Below, piece after piece: positions 55,038-64,000 of a DNA stretch of 64,000 nt; the stretch's first letter is position 1; each line of letters starts with the position of its first letter. A program made the translations under genes and the position numbers. Under the pieces are notes generated by a model. It had not been told where the DNA came from. It made no database searches and was given only the letters and a program-made list of their open reading frames with translations. The stretch covers positions 1 through 64,000 of the forward strand of contig CATOSP010000004.1 of assembly GCA_951812625.1 (NCBI GenBank), read 5' to 3'. This stretch comes from an uncultured Dehalococcoidia bacterium. GTDB taxonomy: Bacteria; Chloroflexota; Dehalococcoidia; Lucifugimonadales; UBA3495.

Positions 55038-56182
55038 ATGAAGCGAAGTGCCTCGAGGATTCTAACCACTCACACCGGCAGCCTGCCCAAGCCAGTCGGT
55101 CTGCAGGAACTGTTGCACCAGCGCGAGGAGCAGCACAGTTTCGACGAAGCCCAGTTCCGGTCCAACGTCCGCAGCGCCGTGGAGGAGATAGTCACCAGAC
55201 AACAGGCCAGCGGCATTGACGTGGTAACCGATGGAGAACAGGGTAGGTCGCAATACGCCACCTATGTTAAGGAGCGCCTCACCGGCTTCGAGGGTGAACG
55301 GCCAGTGCGTTCCCGACCTCGCCTGGACGACGGTGACTTTCCGGAATTTGCTGCGACCCAGACGTACATGTCTTCACGCAACATGCCCCAGCCCGCCTGC
55401 ACCGGACCAATCTCATGGAAGCACTGGCCGGCTGTGGAGCGCGACATAGAAACCCTGAGGCATGTCGTGGCTGGTCGCCCGGTGGAGGAGGTCTTCATGA
55501 CCGCCGCTTCTCCGGGCGTAATCGCCAATTTCCTGCCCAACGAGCACTAACCCAGCGAGGAAGAGTACCTATACTCTCTCGCGGACGTGATGAAAGACGA
55601 GTACAAAGCCATATCCGATGCCGGTTTCATCTTGCAGGTGGACTGTCCCGACGTTGCCATGACGCGGGTTTCGCAGTTCTCGCACCTGTCCGTCGAGGAG
55701 TTTAAGAGAGTCGTGGAATTGCAAGTCGAGGTGGTCAACTACGCCCTGCAAGACATCGATCCGGACCGGATGCGATTGCACGTCTGCTGGGGAACCACGG
55801 AAGGTCCCCATAACCACGACGTGCCCCTGCGTGAGATCGTGGGTCTGGTGTTACAGTCCCGTCCACTGGGCCTGTCCATCGAGGGAGCCAACCCAAGGCA
55901 TGGCCACGAATGGAAAGTGTGGGAGGATGTTCGGCTGCCCGATTATAAGGTGCTGATCCCCGCCGTATTGGACACCACCACCAACTTCATCGAGCATCCT
56001 GGGCTGATTGCCCAGCGCATCCTCAACTACGCCAATCTCGTGGGACGGGAAACGTCATCGCAGGAAGCGACTGCGGCTTCGGCACCTCTGCCTGGGGCCG
56101 GAAGGTTGAGACGAACATCGCTTGGGCCAAGTTGGCTTCAATGGCGGAAGGGGCACAGCTCGCCTCCCAAAAGCTATGGTAG
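55038..56182 (+). pseudogene. MetE-like (cobalamin-independent methionine synthase family) pseudogene
   Basis: ATG 55038 follows GGAGGAC. The frame encodes a single MetE C-terminal-type barrel: ILTTHTGSLPKP, then GIDVVTDGEQGR, then FLPNEH, where TAA (55548-55550) stands for the Tyr seen in related proteins. The same frame continues EEEYLYSLADVMKDEYKAI, DCPDVAM, HVCWGT and IEGANPRHGHEW. At about 56048 one A is missing from GGGAAACGTC; restoring it gives NLVGRENVIAGSDCGFGT and a normal end KLASMAEGAQLASQKLW at TAG 56180-56182. MetE-type barrels bind zinc through His/Cys/Glu/Cys and transfer methyl groups to thiols; single-barrel members often act in other C1 or thiol reactions. Two lesions argue for a pseudogene. 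Confidence 0.82.
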
Positions 56183-56230
56183 CCTCAGGAGACTCTGGGT
56201 AACTGGTCAATGGTCTAAACGGATCGGATC

Positions 56231-56261
56231 GGGAACCTTCCGCTGGGAGGTTCTGGTATAG
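56231..56261 (+). repeat. Recombinase-tail-like sequence
   Basis: This stretch matches the end of the serine recombinase gene (17165-17194 and following bases) at about 27 of 36 positions by eye. It encodes GTFRWEVLV plus stop versus RTFRWEVLI plus stop. It lies 49 bases after the MetE-like end. It may be the remnant of another recombinase gene or an attachment-site relative. Confidence 0.45.
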
Positions 56262-56450
56262 AAATTATAGTCTGATGCCCCGTCTCGTGCTCATATCCCA
56301 CCCCTCATCGCGAGCAGTGACGACACGTGCTCGGTTGGCTTTCGCCAGTCCCAAGTCCAGTGTCGCACCTGCCTGATGTCCGGTCTCGTGCCCCGGACGG
56401 GTATACGCACTAGCTTGGAGAACGCCGGAATGAACCCAGGCAGAGAACTT

Positions 56451-57422
56451 CTACCGGATGCGGTATGACACCTGCAAACCCACGGAAACCCCCATCTCCG
56501 GTTCGGAATCGAAGGGAAGCAACGCGGAATATCTATAGTCGTTCTGTCCGGTGCAGGGGTCCAGGGCGGTACCCGGCAGGCCAAATGGGACGTTTTGCAG
56601 CGGGTATTCCAGTACCCCGATCACTTCGCCCCGTTCCAGGTGCAGGGCGTCAGCCAGATCACCGGCGGTTTCTTCTGCGGTTGGGACCGCTTCCCGGCGC
56701 GCCAGGGATACTGCCTGATCACAGTTTTCCTCAGAGAGGCCGAACCTCACCCCAAATGATTCGGATCTCCTTACGACTTTCTCTATCGCATCCACTATTG
56801 TGTCTCCTGTAGTGGCGAATTCGTCCAACTCCACTTCAACCGAGATAATGGCGGGTTCATACCGGCCCAGGTGTTCGAACTTCACGGCATCTTCCATCAG
56901 GCCGATTGCAGCCAGGTTCGCCAGAATATCCTGACGGTCTGCCGCGGATAACTGCTGCGGGCCCGAAGGTCCATAGTCCCTTTCCGGAATTACGACCACA
57001 TAAGCCTCATCCGGGGCGACGGTGACCGTACCTATGGCTGAGACCGTCAGGCTTCCCTCCACCGCCATTACCTGTGGTACCAGCGATAGACTCGACCCGC
57101 CAGTGCTGCCCGTCCCGAGCCTGGACGGCGCGGCTGCAGAATGGGACCCCAATAGCACCAGTGATGCGCTTCCTCCGCTCGTGCGAGGCGCAACTCTGGG
57201 CACATCAGTGGACGTGGGCACCTCTGCAGCGATGAGCGTGGGCGTCGGACGAACGGTTGCCGTAGCCGGGGCAGCGGTCGGCGGATTTGTAGCAGATGCA
57301 GACGTGGGAACGGCAACGCCGGAGGTCACAGGTGTCTCGGGCTCGGACACTTCCTGGCGACAAGCCAGAGATATCGCAGCCGCAACGACCGCCAGAAGGC
57401 ACAGAAGACTTAACCCTTTCAT
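56451..57422 (-). CDS. SIMPL (DUF541)-domain lipoprotein
   Basis: 323 residues from ATG 57422, with GGGAG five bases upstream; ATG 57434 is also in frame. Residues 1-21 are a lipoprotein signal with lipobox ISLAC. A Thr/Pro/Ala-rich spacer (about 22-110) follows. The SIMPL domain (about 125-320) starts EGSLTVSAIGTVTVAPDEAY and continues with ISVEVELDEFATTGD, TIVDAIEKVV and ARREAVPTAEETAGDLA. SIMPL proteins lie outside the membrane, and their job is mostly unknown. It diverges from the lipoprotein gene at 57940, possibly with shared regulation. Confidence 0.85.
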   Translation of the reverse strand: MKGLSLLCLLAVVAAAISLACRQEVSEPETPVTSGVAVPTSASATNPPTAAPATATVRPTPTLIAAEVPTSTDVPRVAPRTSGGSASLVLLGSHSAAAPSRLGTGSTGGSSLSLVPQVMAVEGSLTVSAIGTVTVAPDEAYVVVIPERDYGPSGPQQLSAADRQDILANLAAIGLMEDAVKFEHLGRYEPAIISVEVELDEFATTGDTIVDAIEKVVRRSESFGVRFGLSEENCDQAVSLARREAVPTAEETAGDLADALHLERGEVIGVLEYPLQNVPFGLPGTALDPCTGQNDYRYSALLPFDSEPEMGVSVGLQVSYRIR

Positions 57423-57939
57423 CACTTCTCCCATCTTCGAAGCAAAACGCTTCTGGATTAGGGTCAGCATGGTCCAGCGATCCCCATCACCCCCGGCGGT
57501 TGTTTCAAACTCATTGGCAGGCGAACCACGTTCTGCTTGGCCAGGTGGGGCGTTGAACGTTGCTCTGTTCGTGGTACTATCGGACGCCAACGGCACTACC
57601 GGACGCCGTGAGTATAGCAGGCTCCAATGCGCTGAGAGCATTGTGGGAGGTTCCGCCGGAGCGTCAGGGATGCACTCGACGACCACAACGAGCTGGGACC
57701 AGGAGACGGGCCAAGGTTGAAGGTCAGTCCCCGGAGCATGGCAGCCATTGACCCCCTTGGAACCTCGGGCGCCAGTCCCAACAACCCCAGCGTACCTCAC
57801 AGTTCACTTGTTGATCCATCATGTGTGGACGAAAGGACTCTATTGGCGGGGCGACCGCATCAAGGCTCGAATCGGGGTGATGGAGGTCGAGAATAACCCG
57901 CGAAACGTTGCGACACTGGAATGGAGCAGGAGCCAGTCT
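57423..57939. other. Divergent intergenic region, no gene
   Basis: 517 bases between two divergent lipoprotein genes. Plus- and minus-strand frames are open across parts of it, but they are continuations of the flanking genes without starts of their own. An imperfect repeat of CGGACGCC (57581 and 57601 region) is the only pattern noted. No hairpin or promoter was confident. Confidence 0.4.
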
Positions 57940-59256
57940 GTGAGTACGCCAAGCCGACCAATCCCGGTGATATGTTTGTCCGCCGTTCTACTTGCAGCGG
58001 TGGCAGCCTGTGTTGGGAGCCACCAGGCGACGCCGCTTCCAACGCCGTCCCAGTCGACAACCTCCGCGGTCGCGCCCACGACGGTCCAGCCACCGGCGCC
58101 AGTCCCAACCGTCCGGTCTCCAGAGGGTGTGCTCTGGATACTCGAGATGCTGGACGGCCATCCGGCTATCACAAACGCTACACCGACTCTGGTAATCAAC
58201 GGCAGCAGATACGGCGGTGGAGACGGCTGCAATGGCGGAAGCGGCGGGTCCGATGACGGCCCCCCAGTTGCAAAACTGGACGGGTCCATATACTTTGACT
58301 TCAGTTCGTATTTGCAGACCCTGAAACTCTGTGTTGACCCGGAAGGAGTTATAGACCAAGCGGACCGGTACCAATCGGCGTTGAAGGAAGCCAGGCGTTA
58401 TGAGGTCCGGGACGAACGCCTGATTATCATGGATGGAGGCGGGGTCGTGCGCATAGTCCTTTACCCCAAGCCTGCCCTGCCGGGTAAGTCCGAGAGCCTG
58501 GTCGATAGCACCTGGCGCTTCCTCCCTGGGGAGAGCGAGGTCGGAGGGGATGCCCCCTTCGTCCTTTCATTCTTGGACCCGGACCTTGCCCTGGCGGAGA
58601 CGTCCTGTGGCGACTACATCATACGTCACGGCACGGACGATGGGAGCAGGGCCATGTTTCAGAGCGGGCCGCTGGTGGAGTACAGGTCTGACTGTCCAAC
58701 CGACCGTGCCTATGCTCAGGACTCATCCCTGCGAGCCCTTGGCCGCCTCAGGGAGTTCGCCGTCCAGAGAGATGGCGAAGCGCCGAGACTCATGATGCAG
58801 ACCTATCTCGGCAAGTTCGCGGCGTTCGAACCCGTGCGCCGGGACACGCCAGGCATTTTTGATGGAAAATGGACCCTGTGGGCGTTCGGCGAGCTTGAGG
58901 TCAATCAACTTCACGGTGCGATTCTAGCCATGGACATGTCGCCTGTGATCTCCGGGACGGAGGTCACGGCCAACTTCAGGCCGGCGGGCATAAGCGGCGA
59001 GACTTTCTGCGGACCTTACGACTACGTGAACCCGTGGGAGACCATGGTCGGCGCGGACGGTCAGATCGCCACACTGGGCCTGCCCCCATACGAGCGACAC
59101 CACTGCTCAGAGTCTCGGGACATCTCTGAACAGGAGAAACTTTACTTTGAGATACTATCCAGACTGAAGACATTCCGCGCGTCCCAGGGGTATCTGATCG
59201 CCTATGACCGAGAGGACAGAATCCTCATATTCAGGTCCAGTGAGGACCGGCCGTAG
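57940..59256 (+). CDS. Lipoprotein with META/HslJ-like domain
   Basis: 438 residues from GTG 57940, which has AGGAG seven bases upstream. ATG 57880 and earlier starts would put a charged 20 residues before the signal. The signal ends in a lipobox (SAVLLAAVAAC), followed by a Thr/Pro-rich linker. At about 60-170 there is a META-like pattern: GVLWILEMLDGHPAI, TLVINGSRYGGGDGCNGGSG, then YFDFSSYLQTLKLC. Two further beta-rich segments (about 185-290 and 305-430) each start with a Trp-containing strand (STWRFL, KWTLWAF) and keep paired Cys, so the protein may hold three related units. Surface role unknown. Confidence 0.75.
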   Translation: MSTPSRPIPVICLSAVLLAAVAACVGSHQATPLPTPSQSTTSAVAPTTVQPPAPVPTVRSPEGVLWILEMLDGHPAITNATPTLVINGSRYGGGDGCNGGSGGSDDGPPVAKLDGSIYFDFSSYLQTLKLCVDPEGVIDQADRYQSALKEARRYEVRDERLIIMDGGGVVRIVLYPKPALPGKSESLVDSTWRFLPGESEVGGDAPFVLSFLDPDLALAETSCGDYIIRHGTDDGSRAMFQSGPLVEYRSDCPTDRAYAQDSSLRALGRLREFAVQRDGEAPRLMMQTYLGKFAAFEPVRRDTPGIFDGKWTLWAFGELEVNQLHGAILAMDMSPVISGTEVTANFRPAGISGETFCGPYDYVNPWETMVGADGQIATLGLPPYERHHCSESRDISEQEKLYFEILSRLKTFRASQGYLIAYDREDRILIFRSSEDRP

Positions 59257-59376
59257 GCCTGTGGAACCATCAAACTTAAGCGCCGAGGCGTTCCATCTAT
59301 GCTTCTATTGTCGACGCTCACCAACGGCACTCAGGACATAGGGGAGAGTTCGGTGCAGGAACCCCGACAACCTTAG

Positions 59377-59520
59377 TACTACAGTTGCACATAGGCTGAC
59401 TCGGTAATTTCGACCTTGGTAAACGGGCAATTTCGTTACAGGAAGAGACGTTGCCCGTAGCTGGAACCTGCGGTGATCAAGGTTGACCAATGCCTCGAAA
59501 AACTATCTGCAACTGTAGTA
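59377..59520 (+). mobile_element. 144-bp MITE, copy 2
   Basis: Identical to the element in brxL (29383-29526) in all 144 bases compared by eye, same orientation, flanked by TTAG at 59373-59376 and 59521-59524. The right TTAG contains the stop codon of the minus-strand gene that ends at 59521. Confidence 0.88.
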
Positions 59521-60123
59521 TTAGGTGTATTCGCCCAGCCATCGGCCCATACCTTCGATGAATTGATCTCGCAGTCCACTTCGGGCGCCGCAGAATTTCT
59601 CAATCAGGAGTTCCTTGAACTCCTGGGGTTCTTGGTCTGCGAGGACCAGCAGAGTCTCAATGGGGCCACAAGCCAGTGTCATGTCGGTGCCGGGGCTGAA
59701 GCACTGGTTTACAGTCATACCCAGAGGCCCGGCGCTGCTGGGCCAAGTGGCGTCGACAGCAGTCCACCCCCGGTCCGTGTGCACCCGCAGATAGGTATGC
59801 ACATCTGGAATGGGGTCGACGGCCACCAACTCCCGAAGCCCGGATGGGAAATGCCGCGTATTGTCCGGCGTGAACTGATGCGTGCACATCATAACCTGGG
59901 ATTCAAGACCAAACTCATCGAAAACATCGGCCAGAAGATAGTGTTTTCCGGAGCAGGTGCCACGCCATTCGTTGATGATGGCTTCCGGCCGACGTGAACT
60001 CGCCCTGCGGTAGGGCATGTCGCGAACCAACAAAAAGGCCCGTTCCGGCGTCAGCAGTTCGCCATAGGCCAAAAAGCCGCGTCTGAGGCCCTCCTGCTCA
60101 AGCAAAGAAAGGAGACCGCTCAT
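59521..60123 (-). CDS. Transglutaminase-like protein
   Basis: 200 residues from ATG 60123, with GGAG eight bases upstream; the frame is open to 60276 but without a better start. The Cys-His-Asp triad of the transglutaminase fold is visible: EWRGTCSGKHYLLADVF (Cys, about residue 60), VHTYLRVHTDRGWTAVDATW with His then Asp. Prokaryotic members are often peptidases or amide-processing enzymes. No signal peptide. The stop codon TAA is provided by the target duplication of the adjoining MITE, which may leave the C-terminus unchanged. Confidence 0.8.
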   Translation of the reverse strand: MSGLLSLLEQEGLRRGFLAYGELLTPERAFLLVRDMPYRRASSRRPEAIINEWRGTCSGKHYLLADVFDEFGLESQVMMCTHQFTPDNTRHFPSGLRELVAVDPIPDVHTYLRVHTDRGWTAVDATWPSSAGPLGMTVNQCFSPGTDMTLACGPIETLLVLADQEPQEFKELLIEKFCGARSGLRDQFIEGMGRWLGEYT

Positions 60124-60509
60124 TTCAGAAACTCCAGTCCCATTGGCCTTGGGGGCTGGTATCGCCCGCTTGACGATCGCTCGATTTTGAATGGGCCGTG
60201 CCATGTACCCGGCATGGTAGACACGCCTGGGACGCTGGTCAAGGCGCGGTCCACTCCCGGTAGTCTGGTTGACCATGCCGACGTCTTACAGGGAGGCGGG
60301 CAGGTTGCGAGTTGAACAGACGGCGTCAGAAGCCGCGGTCTGCCCGCCGGCAGACTGACGGCCTGACAATTTCTTGCGGCAACTCTGGCACTGAGTTAGA
60401 GACCGTTTCGCACGCTATTGCAATTGGTTGGAATTGATTTGGGGCCGAACCACAATCGGGATGAGAACGCGACGGAGCGAGCGACTGTTGTATTGCAGTC
60501 ACCCTGGAT

Positions 60510-62455
60510 TCAGCAGGGAGCATCCCCGGAGGCTATTGGCCTGGCTCGGAGGTCCCTCAGGGTATCAGTGTCGAAGGTGTCCCTGCCGGACTTCAACTCC
60601 TCAATCCAGGTCAGGCGGATGGGACGGAACCTGGCACGGCAACTCTCCTTAGCGGACAGGTCCACCCATAGGAGAAATGCCTCGATGTCGGCGACGGCCT
60701 CAGCGTTTCGTCCCATCACGGCGTAGACCAGGCCTCTGCTGTCCCTGGCCGGGCCGTCCGGGTCAGTCGCCAGCGCCAGGTTGCAGAATGGCAGCCCCCT
60801 CTCCGGTTGGCGCTGAACGCCCAACTGCCAGCACAGGGTATCGTTGAACCTGGCGTTGCCGGGGTCAAGTTCCTGCGCTCGGAGCAGGTCAGCAGTCGAT
60901 CTGTCCCATTCCTCCAGCACCGAATATGCCAGTCCCCGATTGAAATACGACGTAGGGGACGCCGGTTCCAGTCCTATGGCCCGGGTGAACGCATCCACGG
61001 CACTCCGGACTCCCGATTCTCCGCTCTGCTCCAGGAAAGCGTTCCCCAAGCCGGCGTGGGCCGATGCAAGGCCGAGTTGGAACTCGATTGCCCTTTCCAG
61101 GTCGGTCATGGCCTTTTCCAGATCACCCGGCCCGCCCCTTTCGAGGAATACAGTACCCCGGTTGACGAGGGCACTGTCAGACTCCGGGTTGATGGACAGG
61201 GCCGTCATCAGGTCTGCGAGCGCCCTATCCATGTCCCCGGGGGCGTTCCGATTCAGGTAGGCTACGGCCCGGTTGACGTAGGGGCCCTCAGAATGATGGT
61301 TGATGGTCACTGCCTGGGTCAGGTCCCGGATGGCAAGGTCGAATCGCCCTCCCTGCCCCTCTCCATGTACGCCACACCCCGGCTGCTGTATGCATTGGCG
61401 GACCCGGGGTCTACCGACAGCACTTGGGTGAAGAGCCATATCGCTTCGTCCAGGTCGGCAGACCGGCCGCCCATGTAGGCATGTCCCAGCCGGTAGCGCA
61501 GTCCGGCGAGAGTGCCGGCATCTATCGGAGGACGGGCCAGGGCCCGCAACAAGGCTTTCTTCGCCAGGTCGAACTCGTCTTCGTTCAGGTACAACTCACC
61601 CAGGGTCAACAGGGCCACTGACCGCACTTCGTCGGGCAGGTCGATGTTGATCGCCGTTGGAAGGTCCGAGGGGGATGAGTCTATGTCCACTACGTGTTGT
61701 TGCCATGAGGCAGTCCGGGATTGCGGGACGGTGAAAGACGCTATGACCCGTCCGCTGTCGTACTCACCCCAGATAACCATCGCCGCCCCGGACCGGCGGC
61801 CCGCATCGGCCGCATACGACTCGCCGGTGATTCTGGTAGGCCAGTGGGCCGTACGCACACCGGAAAGCCCCGACTTCTGAATCTCCCGATCTATTTCCCG
61901 TTTTAGTCTTCCCCGTACGTTGAACCCCTGCTGCCCTGCCGTATAGTTGGTGAACGGCGCCATCAGGATCAACGACTCCCCATCTTCAGCGATTGGGTGG
62001 TCTGGATCGTCCACCATCGCCACCTCTGCTACTCCCGCGATAAGCGTGAACGCGAGGGCCAGAGCCACGGCGACAGCAATGCCGAGAGTCTTCCGGCTGC
62101 CTGGACGCACCGGCTGGGGCAGGCCCGACTGGGCGTCATCAACACCCTCCATATCGGGGTGAGCATCATCCTCCGCAGCTTCTCTGGGCTGCGGCTCGGC
62201 AACCGGTTCGGGCGACTGGGGCGGGGCGTCGGGGGCGAAGCCCGCCGCCAGAAGCAGGCCGTCGCGTTCCCCCGCTTCGAGACGCAACAATTCGGCGCAC
62301 CGCAGCACGTCCTCCCGGTAACGAGGCCGCTGGGTGACCCCCTCCTTCCACCGGATGAGGGTCAACAGGCTCACTCCCAGGCGGCGGGCGAACTCGGCGT
62401 CGCCGACACCTGTCCGGGCCATGTAGGATGTGAGAAGACCGGCGAAACTCGCCAA
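60510..62455 (-). pseudogene. HTH-TM-TPR protein with a frameshift
   Basis: Starts at TTG 62455 (or ATG 62422). An XRE-like HTH (about 12-60: DAEFARRLGVSLLTLIRWKE), a Pro/Glu-rich linker, one membrane segment (about 125-147) and an outer region with LILMAPFTNYTAG and GAAMVIWGEY follow. TPR repeats begin at about 270. The frame breaks near 61355 in a G-rich run (GAGAGGGGCAGGGAGGG). The TPR array (AYLNRNAPGDMDRALADLM, NRGTVFLERG, YFNRGLAYSVLEEWDRSTAD) goes on in the next frame to 60510. Restored length is about 640 residues. Resembles membrane-bound regulators with sensor TPRs. The shift could be a sequence error, since both halves are well kept. Confidence 0.75.
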
Positions 62456-62624
62456 GTGTTACAACTCCGACAACCGGCCGGCGCCGAATGTGACACACCT
62501 GTAGTCTGGAGTGTACACCACGACGGGCCATCCTTAACCCATGTTCCGGGGCCACAAGTCCGGCCTGCGGTCCTGGACGGAATAGCCGGGGTGTATTCGG
62601 CCCGGAATAGCAGGAGGTATTGGA

Positions 62625-63182
62625 ATGGCCCGATCACTGAGGAAAATCCTGGCGGCAGGTGCGATGGCCCTGGGAATCGCGGCGCTGGCGGCCTGCGGCG
62701 GCATGGCCCCTATGGAGCAGCCGCAGCGAGAGTCAGATTCCAGCAGGATAGTCACGCCGACGGGTGGTACGGCGCAGCAGGAATCAACTCCCAGCAGCAG
62801 TGCGGTGCAGCAAATGGAGATCCCCAGAAGGGTCGAAGTAGTGAAGGAAAAGGAGGTAGTGAAGGATGGTGCCGATCGTGGCCCGCGGGGAATACCGGGA
62901 GCCAAAGGTGTCGTCCGCGGCGGCGCGGCCGCAACCCAGTCCCCGGCCCACCCGGCTTCCGGAGGCGAGGGATTTAACGCTATCGGGGGGTCAGCGACAG
63001 TCAATGATCAACCCTACGACCTGACCTTCTTCCAGCATTACGGCGTCAACCCCTTCGTTGACACCGAGGACGATCACCTCTCAACCTTCGCAATGGACAA
63101 GGAATACGAGCCTCCACCGGGAATAGGCACGATGTCCTTCTACGACCCAGCGACCCAGACGTTCAGGTTTGACATCACCTGA
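62625..63182 (+). CDS. Truncated vWA-type lipoprotein
   Basis: 185 residues, ATG 62625 behind AGGAGG. Signal peptide with lipobox ALAAC, then a Gln/Ser/Pro-rich linker. At about 130-155 it has FQHYGVNPFVDTEDDHLSTF, the segment that in YfbK-type von Willebrand A lipoproteins leads into AMDVDTGSY and the vWA domain. Here the family sequence stops after AMD and about 25 unrelated residues lead to the stop, so the vWA domain is absent. It may be a shortened paralogue or the result of a deletion. Confidence 0.65.
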   Translation: MARSLRKILAAGAMALGIAALAACGGMAPMEQPQRESDSSRIVTPTGGTAQQESTPSSSAVQQMEIPRRVEVVKEKEVVKDGADRGPRGIPGAKGVVRGGAAATQSPAHPASGGEGFNAIGGSATVNDQPYDLTFFQHYGVNPFVDTEDDHLSTFAMDKEYEPPPGIGTMSFYDPATQTFRFDIT

Positions 63183-63509
63183 CATGCCGCACTTCGACAA
63201 GTCGTTGTATCCAATCCTAACTCGTCGTCTAGTCATCCAGGCCCAGGAACCCGTGGCGGGTCAAGTTACAGTCTGGAGTGGAATCTAGTTCGGTGATTTT
63301 GCGAGCTCGGTCGACCAAGTGTGCCAATCGTCAGCCAGTTTAGACTGCTCCCCGGATGGATTTGCGAGCTTGATAGGAAGTTTGCCCGCGTTCGCGGCTG
63401 ATAGTACTATGGCTCTCGACGATGACGATACTGATGGGTTGGAGTTGGATTCAGGAAGCCAAATGCGGAGAATCCCGGCGGGAGTCCCCAATAGAAGGAG
63501 GCGAAACCC
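63183..63509. other. No gene seen
   Basis: 327 bases between the lipoprotein and the ferritin-like gene. No remaining vWA sequence and no hairpin terminator was found. AGAAGGAGGCG at its end is the ribosome site of the next gene. Confidence 0.45.
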
Positions 63510-64000
63510 ATGCTTTCACACAACTACACCTACCAAGAGTGTCTCGACAACTCCAAGAGGGTCTCGTGGCTGGAAGACGATGTCCTGGCCGACAAGAATT
63601 TCGACTTCTCCAAACGCTTTCTGCCCAATAGGTTGACCGGTGTAGACGAGATCGGATGCTTAAACGAAAACGAGAAGCTTCAGTTAAATCAGATTATGGG
63701 CAATGGTTACTGCCACATCTTCGCGTTCGTGGAGGAGTTTATCATCCCCACCGTCACGGAAGAGGCTATGAAGGATGTCTATGGGGATGAAATCAGGGCC
63801 CGTTCGTTGCTGCGATTTGCCGAGGAAGAACTCAAGCATCAGGAGTTGTTTCGGAGATCGGTGGAACTCTTCGGCCAGGGTTTCGGCAGTGAATGCGGCT
63901 TGATCCCCGGTCGGGAAGAGGTGGCGAAAGTAGTTAGGAGCAAGTCGAAGCTGGCCGTCATGATCTTGACCGCGATTATCGAATGGTTCACCCAGCTCCA
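63510..64000 (+). CDS. Ferritin-like diiron protein (partial, runs off the window)
   Basis: 163 codons from ATG 63510, behind a strong GGAGG, open to the window edge. Helical throughout. FAFVEEFIIPTV carries a first acidic pair and RFAEEELKHQELFRRSVELF an E-E-x-x-H, the four-helix diiron pattern of ferritin-like and AurF/CADD-type oxygenases. The partner helices should follow beyond the window. Likely a diiron oxidase or oxygenase; exact family not known. Confidence 0.6.
   Translation, partial: MLSHNYTYQECLDNSKRVSWLEDDVLADKNFDFSKRFLPNRLTGVDEIGCLNENEKLQLNQIMGNGYCHIFAFVEEFIIPTVTEEAMKDVYGDEIRARSLLRFAEEELKHQELFRRSVELFGQGFGSECGLIPGREEVAKVVRSKSKLAVMILTAIIEWFTQL

Noticed and set aside
57022..57720. 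232-codon plus-strand gene
   Set aside because: Antisense to the SIMPL lipoprotein gene for most of its length; no Shine-Dalgarno.
1..64000. CRISPR array
   Set aside because: No regularly spaced short repeats with unique spacers were seen, and no cas genes.

Overview
The window is high-GC bacterial DNA. The mix of genes (serine-recombinase-borne conjugation module, tandem CaiB/BaiF CoA-transferase, HpaB-like hydroxylase, several VOC proteins, Calx-beta/SRCR adhesin, many IS elements) fits a Chloroflexota genome of the SAR202/Dehalococcoidia type best. That assignment is inference from gene content; no rRNA or other phylogenetic marker is present.

Layout. 1-9.7 kb: a tightly packed plus-strand conjugation operon. 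It has two small TrbC/VirB2-like pilin subunits, a PrgI-type membrane protein with a long extracytoplasmic part, a VirB4-type ATPase, a VirD4/TraG/HerA-like ATPase, a replication-relaxation family protein and two small HTH proteins. 9.9-17.2 kb: a small ORF, a proteasome-like Ntn-hydrolase candidate on the minus strand, a ribbon-helix-helix regulator behind a good sigma70-like promoter, and a large serine recombinase. The last ten residues of the recombinase are displaced by two identical tandem IS1182-family copies that share one AATT. Together this looks like an integrative conjugative element with its integrase.

17.5-33.3 kb: a decaying defence island on the minus strand, bounded and cut by IS elements. 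In transcription order it holds the C-terminal part of BREX pglZ, brxL (broken by a 144-bp MITE and by a stop codon replacing the Walker B glutamate), an SBD-HNH restriction nuclease, a CD-NTase (CBASS-type cyclase) with a frameshift, an intact DAC-domain (DisA-like) cyclase with a zinc ribbon, and an intact ~1.5-kb-residue-class sacsin-type HATPase with a DUF3883-like nuclease domain. IS630, IS5 and IS3 remnants lie between and beside these genes.

33.3-43.5 kb: a broken lipoprotein gene, a decayed secreted-protein tail, a 2049-residue secreted adhesin (Calx-beta repeats, one SRCR domain, Ig-like, fn3 and SwmB-like domains), then a scrap zone. The scrap zone has an ISAs1 remnant, truncated histidine kinase and response regulator genes, and a frameshifted IS701 element whose right end matches the MITE.

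43.6-56.2 kb: catabolic-type genes. They are a fused double CoA-transferase, VOC proteins, a methyltransferase flanked by direct repeats, an HpaB-family hydroxylase, a cupin, an alpha/beta hydrolase, an FAD aromatic hydroxylase and a MetE-like pseudogene. They could act on aromatic compounds, but no complete pathway is visible. 56.4-64 kb: surface lipoproteins (SIMPL, META/HslJ-like, truncated vWA-type), a transglutaminase-like protein whose stop codon lies in the target duplication of the second MITE copy, an HTH-TM-TPR protein with a frameshift, and the start of a diiron ferritin-like protein.

Many genes carry a single indel or stop while neighbours thousands of bases long are intact. This may be real decay in an IS-rich region, but assembly error cannot be excluded from the sequence alone.
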